Shown piece after piece: positions 8,401 through 14,342 of a stretch of DNA of 14,342 nucleotides. Positions within the stretch are counted from its first letter, which is position 1, and the number at the start of each line of letters is the position of its first letter. The notes below the pieces were generated by a model. It was given only the letters and a program-made list of their open reading frames with translations, made no database searches and was not told the DNA's origin. Both the position numbers and the translations under genes were made by a program. The DNA lies in NCBI RefSeq assembly GCF_000003605.2, contig NW_003141309.1, forward strand, positions 125,274-139,615, given 5' to 3'. This DNA comes from Saccoglossus kowalevskii (taxonomy: Eukaryota; Hemichordata; Enteropneusta; Harrimaniidae).

Positions 8401-8948
8401 AATTGGTGTCAGATTTTTTTCCTCACAGCATGTCTGAACATTATTTTCAAGAAGTCGTTTTTTTTTAAATTTCTGTTGGGAGAGCATTTGTTTTCTTTTT
8501 ACCAATGAGCCCACATCAATACTAGAACGTAGTATAAAATAACAAGACATTTAAATCACAAGTCCCTACATGTGAGGTAAATAATTGCAAATGGTTGTGA
8601 ATAAAACATGACAGTGTAAATAAATCAATCACGATAATTTAGTTTCTTCATTTACGTGGGTGTGAAATGTGTAAGTTGTCTCTACATTGACTGTTTTTTT
8701 TAAATTATTACTTTTCATGAATGAACAACTTCGAGCTACGTCAGTTTGTAACTCCTGCAATTACCTATATTTCAGTAGTTACACGCGTGATATATTGCTC
8801 TGGGATAACTTGAACTAATTTTAAATGTGATTTCCGATAATGAAATATCATGCAAAAAAAAAATGCATTTCGGGTTAGTAGCGGATGAAAACTGCACTGT
8901 GCGTTTTTTGTTAACCAACGTTAGATTATTGTTTATGTATTATCTATG
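8401..8948. other. Unassigned AT-rich spacer
   Basis: Sequence between the SINE and MITE copy C. It contains poly-A/T runs and a short unrecognised minus-strand ORF (8365-8550). I see no gene or structured element. Confidence 0.5.
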
Positions 8949-9110
8949 TTAAAGCGTGGGAGTCGTCGCATGCGTCAGATGGCCGTAGCGTGTCATTGTT
9001 TACAAACAAGCGTCTACCCATGAGCCTTTGTGTTTTTTTTAGCGTGTGTTGTTATCGTCGCTTGGGACTCAATTCCCGCGCGTGCGCAGGTGACGAGCCT
9101 CCCGTTTTAA
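8949..9110 (-). mobile_element. TTAA MITE family 1, copy C (inverted)
   Basis: TTAA stands at both ends (8949-8952 and 9107-9110). Read on the minus strand, the interior closely matches copy B, including the shared string caaaggctcatgggtagac and the FOX-type ttgtttgtaaacaa. The end at 8949 lacks about 9 bases around caggtgac that copy B keeps, so its inverted repeat is shortened there. The other end carries a perfect NRF1-type site at 9077-9088. Confidence 0.9.
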
Positions 9111-9718
9111 CTACCTGTTGACTACCACATTAATTTCTTTACCACTGTTGTAACCTTGTTTTTGATATTATTGCAATGTGTTGAGATACGTTCATAACAT
9201 TCATGATACTCGCATTCAAACGCAGGTCAAAACTGTTATATTATTTGAAAAACCACAACCATATTATTTTGACTTCTAATATACATATCTGTACTCATTT
9301 AAAAAAATGGTTGCGTTTTGAATCGACAATTTTTTCGGGTATTGTGCAAAATAAAATAAAAAACATTTTAGTTGAAAGCACCTTAATTAAGTTCCCATGA
9401 AAATAGTTCCAGAAATATGCATTTTTGGCATGTTTTCAAACAATTCTACTCCAGAAAAATTGCGTAAAAAATTGCAAAAGTTGATGAATTAATTTTTCCA
9501 AATCAGCAATTATGTAACAATTTTAAAACAAAAGAACGTGTATCATTTGATATCTCGGGGATGCTAGGGGTTGAGAGAAAATTATGCGGAGTGAAATATA
9601 CAAGGTAACAAACCCACAGGCTCAATAGTAAGAAAGGTTAATAAAATACTTTTCGGGAAAAAAATAATATTCAGACATGATGTCAAGAAAATAATCTTTG
9701 TTTTGTGAAAAATTAAGC
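9111..9718. other. Unassigned A/T-rich sequence
   Basis: About 600 bases with many poly-A/T runs and no recognised gene. A 65-codon plus-strand ORF (9203-9400) is lysine- and isoleucine-rich, as expected for chance ORFs in AT-rich DNA. Confidence 0.5.
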
Positions 9719-10005
9719 CAGAGGCGGAGGCACGAAATGTTGCATGGGGGGGGGGGGTCTGCTCACCAACCCTGCGCCGAATGCGCGACTTTACTCTAGG
9801 GGGTCCGGGGCATGCTCCCTCTTAAATATTTAGAAGTCTAAACCCTCTAAATCGCTATTTCCTGCATTTTGAGGGGCAATTTTTGCTGACACAGAGGGTT
9901 TCAGCTTGATTTTGGAGGGGTGACGCCCCCAACATTTTTTCGAAGGGGCGACTGCCCCTCTGCCCCCATGTCCCCGCCAATGTGTACGACACCCCCACCC
10001 CGTTT
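9719..10005. repeat. GC-rich dispersed-repeat remnant with G12 run
   Basis: A sharply bounded G/C-rich patch in AT-rich DNA. It starts agaggcggaggcacg, has G12 at 9746-9757, gggggtccggggcatgctccc near 9799, and gggg/cccc pairings such as aggggc-gact-gcccct (9944-9959). The style resembles common invertebrate DNA-transposon-derived repeats with ggggtccgggg-type motifs, but I found no clear TIRs or target duplication and cannot name a family. Confidence 0.5.
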
Positions 10006-11590
10006 TAATCACAAATCAGGAACAAGTAATTTAGAAGAAGTGAACTGTGGACTGCGGGGAGACACTAGAGAGACCAAGTCGTGATATTACCATATAATTA
10101 TTCTTTCCCTCTAATTCTAAATTCTCACAGTGCGATACGATATGCATGAATCCTTTTGCACGTGACTCCGGGAAGGAACTCGAGAACCGACGAACGTGTA
10201 CTACCACCCGGATATCCGGCTTGGAATGACAAGGTAGAGACTGGCAAGACGTGCGTGGGAGAGTGCTAAATTGTATAGACACTGCTTTGAGCTATTTTTT
10301 ATCAATCCACGAAACGACCCAGTTTTATGAGCTTCTCGAATTGAGTTGTTGAACAATAGATACCATAAAATAGAGGTGTTATGTTGAAAAAAACACATGA
10401 ATATAGGGTCGGGCAAATATGAACCCTTTTTACTGCTCGGCGTCACGTGGTCAGCCGATTTATTGGGGTAACCATGATTTAATCATTTTAACTCCGTGAT
10501 TTAATTTATAATTTACCATCGCTGTTTGTTTCATGCCGATTTATCGCTATCCACGCATTTTCACAAGCACAAATAGTGTTGTTTTTTACATACTTTAATA
10601 TCATTCCTGGTTTTAATAGTGCTATTGTATACCCTATGTGCCGTTTGCGTGTATACTATTTTACTTCACTCTAACGTTTCGAAGCGATTTGATACGGGTT
10701 CCAGGTGACATTGTTTATATGAAATTCGAACACGCGCTGCGTAGCGACTGTTCTCTTTGTATATTTCGCCTAAACGAGTTAGAAATATAAGCATATTTTG
10801 TATGTTTGGTTTTATGACAGAAAAAATAAAACCTGCACACGAAATAGTTTGACGTACTGATTATGTATGGACGCCATCTACATTAAAATTATTCACGTAT
10901 ATGGCGCCTTGAAGTGTTTTGTTGAGTTACCGTGGGTGAAGTCATTTAAACACCGAGTAAAAGTACATTCTTTGTGTGCGCTGTGTTTGGGTGCAACACT
11001 CGGGTACTCATCGGAAGACATCCCCTGGTGAAACCCTGCTGCTTCTGTGGTAACACAGAGCATAAGTTATGTAATTCGTGTGGTGTGTCGATACCTCGAC
11101 CCCGCAAACTATGGCGTAATCAACAAAATGTAATCCGTGACAGGCAGGGGAAATTAAGGGGCTATCTCCCAACTCAAGAATTCTCCGAAACGCAAGACAC
11201 TTTTCCACGAAGCAAACAATAGAGTCGACCATATTAGTACTACTGCCTTGCTCTCTCGTAACAATAGGCAAGAGCACGTAGATATTCCCCGGACAACCCC
11301 CCAATCAAAACCCTTATCAGTTCAAATATCTTTGAAAGTATTTTAATCGTCATCGACGTTCTAAATTAGTATGTAGTTGTGCAAGGTGTATAAGACATGT
11401 GTGGATTTTCTATAATACTCTCGTGTAAGATCGTCCTCCACATATCGCGGTGGCAATAGGCGTCATATAAACAGTCTGGTAGAAAGGTACGTGTCATGTT
11501 TTTTATCAATATATTTCACCCTTTTCAGTCAATCATTTTTATGCGTTGTAACACGACAACTTGGTTTTATTTCGACCATAGCTGGATGCA
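10006..11590. other. Unassigned sequence with several unrecognised ORFs
   Basis: No confident gene. Overlapping ORFs occur at 10031-10446 (minus), 10974-11222 (plus) and 11008-11304 (minus). The plus-strand ORF at 10974 is cysteine-rich (see findings). An E-box CACGTG lies at 10444-10449. Nothing shows splice context or a promoter clearly. Confidence 0.45.
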
Positions 11591-11681
11591 CTGAATTAAA
11601 ACCCAGTGAATATGGAATTTTGCTAATCAAATTCATTGTTCACTTCACAAACCAGTGAAAATATTAAAACGTAGTGAATAT
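11591..11681. repeat. Second locus of the TTAAAACCCAGTGAATAT repeat
   Basis: Positions 11591-11613 (ctgaattaaaacccagtgaatat) and 11653-11681 (cagtgaa ... gtagtgaatat) match the pair at 2911-2977. Unit spacing differs (about 65 bases here against 43 there), so the loci share units but not an exact period. Confidence 0.55.
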
Positions 11682-11712
11682 CAACAGCTAATCTGTTACA
11701 ACTAAACCAAGC

Positions 11713-11756
11713 GAGTTATTTCCCGTCTACAGTATATGGAATCTCGGTCATAAATG
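11713..11756 (+). repeat. Dispersed repeat, ATCTCGGTCATAAATG type, copy 1
   Basis: About 44 bases align with 13888-13929. The best shared core is aatctcggtcataaatg, preceded by weaker matching gagt-att-ccc. Likely the end of an unidentified repeat family. Confidence 0.55.
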
Positions 11757-11769
11757 TATGATTTAGCTT

Positions 11770-12255
11770 ACGCACTTCTCAAATAATCAGCGATCAGTGG
11801 CTGTTTTGGAACATTTGAAAATATTCACCTAAAGTTCTAAGACGCATTATACTTAAGTCCCACGACGTGTCATTAGTGTAACAAACTACTACTAGTACAC
11901 ATTATTTGACGCTCTTTATTAGAACGCATTAATATTAGGGGGGTGTTTATACAGGGTTATCCTCCATATTATGTTCCATTTTGACCCCAAATTGAACCTG
12001 TGCGTCGTACCGTGGTTAACGACGCGTTGTTCAGCTCGTACCAGGCAGGGCATAGTGGTACTATTCCCCTCAGCTGACTGTTACGGGCCGACCAGCAGTA
12101 TATGTATTAATGCGGAAGTATGTCTGGGAGAAAGACGGCCACGTTGATACGATGCATTTCCTAGTTCTGGATGTTATCCCCTTTAGGATTTACAGAGCTT
12201 CGAAGTCCTAATGTCCTAATAATGATTTTAAACCAATCGCGTCGATCAATGATTT
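11770..12255. other. Unassigned sequence
   Basis: No gene is recognised. A perfect 7-bp inverted repeat, gcgtcgt (12002-12008) and acgacgc (12019-12025), has a 10-base loop. Confidence 0.45.
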
Positions 12256-12260
12256 AGGCA

Positions 12261-12340
12261 GAAATTGGCGCAAATCCATTTCGAGTAGTAGTTCTGCCCA
12301 GAAATTGGCGCAAATCCATTTCGAGTAGTAGTTCTGCCCA
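12261..12340. repeat. Exact 40-bp tandem duplication
   Basis: Positions 12261-12300 and 12301-12340 are identical over all 40 bases. Each copy contains attggcgcaaa (12264-12274 and 12304-12314), one mismatch from the E2F core TTTGGCGC and overlapping an inverted CCAAT. The arms ggcagaa (12257-12263) and ttctgcc (12292-12298, 12332-12338) make an inverted repeat around the unit. Lack of divergence means the duplication is recent or under constraint (or an assembly artefact). Confidence 0.95.
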
Positions 12341-12369
12341 TATGAAACGCCTTATACGATTTCATATGG
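12338..12369. repeat. 10-bp-arm hairpin, ccatatgaaa/tttcatatgg
   Basis: Perfect inverted repeat, arms 12338-12347 and 12360-12369 with a 12-base loop, directly abutting the 40-bp duplication. It could form a cruciform or bind a dimeric factor; the arms contain the CATATG E-box. Confidence 0.75.
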
Positions 12370-12641
12370 TTTCAATGGTTGTCCTCGCCTTCGATACTAG
12401 TAATTAAATTATTCATATAATATACAGTGAAAGTCGCCGCAACATCTGCGAACACAAATGCGATGTTTGAGCGCGTATTCACTCGCTGGTTTCATGACGT
12501 TTTTGGCAACGCCAGGCTGTTCCGGAGAGCCGAGCTCTGGATGTAAACATTACAAAAAATAAAAGACGTTTACTATCACTAACGTATACGTCATACGTCA
12601 CATTTCGCCAGATGATACAAATAGTTTGCATTTGGTAATTT

Positions 12642-12732
12642 ATGCAAATACTATAATTATCTGGAGATTCGACGAAATACTAATTTGAATACAGCGATAT
12701 GCATTTAAGACAGCTCGATTGACCTTTGACTT
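12642..12732. promoter_or_regulatory. Candidate enhancer or promoter patch: octamer and DR1
   Basis: ATGCAAAT at 12642-12649 is an exact POU octamer. TGACCTtTGACTT at 12720-12732 reads on the minus strand as AAGTCA-a-AGGTCA, a DR1-type RXR/HNF4 site. A weak TATA-like catttaag lies near 12702. These precede the candidate exon at 12741. The matches are visible; function is inferred. Confidence 0.3.
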
Positions 12733-12740
12733 CTTTACAG

Positions 12741-12778
12741 ACACACTTCCTCGCGAGCGAGACAGTGAAACAGTACAG
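12741..12778 (+). other. Candidate short noncoding exon
   Basis: A polypyrimidine-like cttctttacag ends at 12740 and a consensus donor, acag|gtaagt, starts at 12779. The 38 bases between contain ctcgcgag and no ATG. This could be an internal 5' UTR exon, or a first exon whose transcription starts near 12735 (the TATA-like string lies about 30 bases upstream). No downstream coding exon was recognised, so the partner gene is unknown. Confidence 0.3.
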
Positions 12779-12784
12779 GTAAGT

Positions 12785-13863
12785 GGTTTGACGTTAGCGT
12801 CAGGTACGGACACCGCAGCAGAAACCAGCGAAGCGCATATTTAGATGAGTCATAAACTCGATTTCTAATGTAAATAAGCATATTTGCGTCGTGTATGTGC
12901 AAGATGCTTCGTGACGAACTACTTTCAGACGAAACGCAACGCCCAAGTTGTGTTATGGTTTCTCGGTCTGTTTACGCCGACCGGATCAGACCATATAACC
13001 AGGACTTGGATGTTTAATGATTTAGACAATTATCCCTGCAATTGTCGGGCATTACGTGGAGAGAAATCTCTTTTTTTGTTTGTTTTTTCACGATACTTGT
13101 GCAAACTCATAGCAAGTTTGCGCCAGGGTTCGTACGCAGTATGTCAGTTGTTGTCAGTGAGTAAGCGTCTTTTATTATAATCACGAAGTGGTAAAATGTC
13201 GTAATTGTTCCTAAAAAGCTTCAGTCTGTGACGCATAAACCAGTTAATTTTAAGAACCACAACACATTTATATTTAATCGATATGTGGCACGTCATGTCA
13301 TTACCACAAATTGTAAAGTTACTGTTTTGATCATGTCTGGTCTCCGTGTGGATGGAATCAAGCATTGCAACACAATGCTGGTTACTCGACATGTTTGAAA
13401 ACACCTGTTGTTGTTGTAGTTGAACCAACGACACGAGAAACGTGTCTTTAGTTAAACGTAAAACATTTAAATGATAATAACTCCCTTGATTTGTTCCTCT
13501 TGATAGTTTCCTTCTACCCCCGGGAAGAACGCAGTCGATCAATTACTTAACCCTTTAATCAAAACTGTAAGCACCGTCTGGTGTTGTCTGTTTGGTCTAA
13601 TAGTATCATAAATAGACGAACTGCAAAGTATTCAGGAATTGATACTGTAATGTCGGTGGGTAAAATGTTTTATCAGGTTGAGTTGTAAGGTAAATCCTTC
13701 TTTAAGCTAGCTTGCAAGTGAATATGTCAATCGACACATGGCTGGCAAGCACCAGAACAACTTTCATATGTAAACTCTTATTAAAAGGGGCCACTCATAA
13801 GCTGTAGGTATACCATGACTTGAATACGTTTAAAACACGCGCTCCCTGGAATAATAACTGTTG
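12785..13863. other. Unassigned sequence
   Basis: About 1.1 kb without a recognisable gene. ORFs at 12884-13180 (plus) and 13144-13542 (minus, 132 codons with a short Q run) show no domain and overlap in opposite directions. If the donor at 12779 is real, this would be intron. Confidence 0.4.
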
Positions 13864-13876
13864 TGACCCTTGACCT
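13864..13876 (-). promoter_or_regulatory. DR1 nuclear-receptor site
   Basis: On the minus strand this reads AGGTCA-a-GGGTCA, a near-perfect direct repeat with 1-base spacing as bound by RXR heterodimers, HNF4 or COUP-TF. It lies 12 bases before the dispersed repeat at 13888, so it could be part of that repeat. Confidence 0.35.
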
Positions 13877-13887
13877 CGCCTGCCAGT

Positions 13888-13929
13888 GAGTATTCCCCCT
13901 TTCAGTCTATGAAATCTCGGTCATAAATG
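13888..13929 (+). repeat. Dispersed repeat, ATCTCGGTCATAAATG type, copy 2
   Basis: Matches 11713-11756 with aatctcggtcataaatg nearly intact; no extension of similarity is obvious on either side. Confidence 0.55.
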
Positions 13930-14160
13930 CAGCTTAATTGGTTTTTTTTATTTACAAATAAACATACTGATTTAAATTATGAGTGTTAAAATTCGTCATC
14001 CTTATACATGGCAGAGTATTATCAATTCGAAGTGTCGCAATTATTGATTATTACTCAGTAGTGATTATAATAACGTACAAAAAATAATTTTGTTGAATTG
14101 TTATGAAATGCAAGTAAAATTCAACTTAGTTTCACCGTAAGTTTTTTTCCATTCACGAGT

Positions 14161-14195
14161 TGACCTGAAACTGTGTTCTTTGACCTGATAGGTCA
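14161..14195. promoter_or_regulatory. Cluster of nuclear-receptor half-sites, including ER3
   Basis: TGACCT at 14161-14166 and 14181-14186, then AGGTCA at 14190-14195. The last two form an everted repeat with a 3-base spacer. Three exact half-sites in 35 bases is a notable density, but spacing ER3 is not a classic high-affinity arrangement. Confidence 0.3.
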
Positions 14196-14251
14196 GATCG
14201 CTTATTAACCAATCAAAATACTGGACTGATCCATCGTGGATCCATCTTAAA

Positions 14252-14342
14252 TAGGCGTCAATGACTACGGAAAACCTAAATTAGATTCTAATTTAGGCAT
14301 TAGAAAGGATTGAAATGTTCGATGAATGACGCCTAAATTAGA
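14252..14342. repeat. Nested palindrome at the window edge
   Basis: Outer arms taggcgtca (14252-14260) and tgacgccta (14327-14335). Inside, cctaaattaga (14275-14285), one base, then tctaatttagg (14287-14297) make a 23-bp near-perfect palindrome. The arm cctaaattaga recurs exactly at 14332-14342. The structure continues beyond the window and looks like the end of a foldback element or inverted-repeat MITE. Confidence 0.7.

Noticed and set aside
420-10449. CACGTG E-boxes at 420-425 and 10444-10449
   Set aside because: Six-base motifs are expected several times by chance in 14 kb; no promoter context.
13144-13542. 132-codon minus-strand ORF with a short glutamine run
   Set aside because: No domain is recognised, there is no splice or promoter context, and another ORF overlaps its end in the opposite direction. 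This length is expected by chance at this scale.
1-14342. A complete novel multi-gene system
   Set aside because: No set of adjacent, co-directional or domain-bearing genes exists here. The notable content is mobile elements, satellites and possible regulatory sites.

Overview
This is an AT-rich, gene-poor stretch of a metazoan nuclear genome. I found no bacterial features: no operons, no Shine-Dalgarno-led ORFs and no tRNA or rRNA genes. Every ORF is short, most lack recognisable domains, and the only recognisable protein is the tail of a non-LTR retrotransposon. A tRNA-derived SINE, LINE 3' ends with AATAAA-(ATT)n tails, TTAA-flanked MITEs and a minisatellite together suggest an invertebrate, perhaps a mollusc or another lophotrochozoan. 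That placement is a guess from repeat style, not a proof.

Layout. Positions 1-23 are the cut end of a TTAA MITE. Positions 1203-1835 are a 5'-truncated LINE remnant (minus strand) with a zinc-knuckle C-terminus and an internal stop. Near 1973-2023 lie a small hairpin and a 22-bp duplication. At 2466-2489 two perfect p53-family half-sites stand 4 bp apart. A 43-bp repeat pair sits at 2911-2977 and has relatives at 11591-11681. From about 4565 to 5995 runs an 81-bp minisatellite with 162-bp higher-order organisation. A 701-bp element (5281-5981) with 16-bp perfect terminal inverted repeats has jumped into its last monomer at TTAA; the monomer resumes on the far side.

Three copies of a roughly 162-bp TTAA MITE family lie at about 7097-7260, 7458-7622 and 8949-9110 (the last inverted). 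Each carries a perfect NRF1-type palindromic site at the same end. Between the second and third copies is a complete 404-bp tRNA-derived SINE (7978-8381, minus strand) bounded by a perfect 19-bp target-site duplication. A GC-rich repeat remnant with a G12 run lies at about 9719-10005.

The right third (about 12240-12790) looks most like host regulatory DNA. It has an exact 40-bp tandem duplication with E2F-like cores, a 10-bp-arm hairpin, an octamer site, a DR1 nuclear-receptor site and a short candidate exon (12741-12778) between a good acceptor and a consensus donor. Further nuclear-receptor-type sites occur at 13864 (DR1) and 14181 (ER3). The last 90 bases form a nested palindrome that is cut by the window edge.

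No complete host protein-coding gene can be supported. The window is mainly a record of transposition, plus a possible promoter or enhancer zone on the right.
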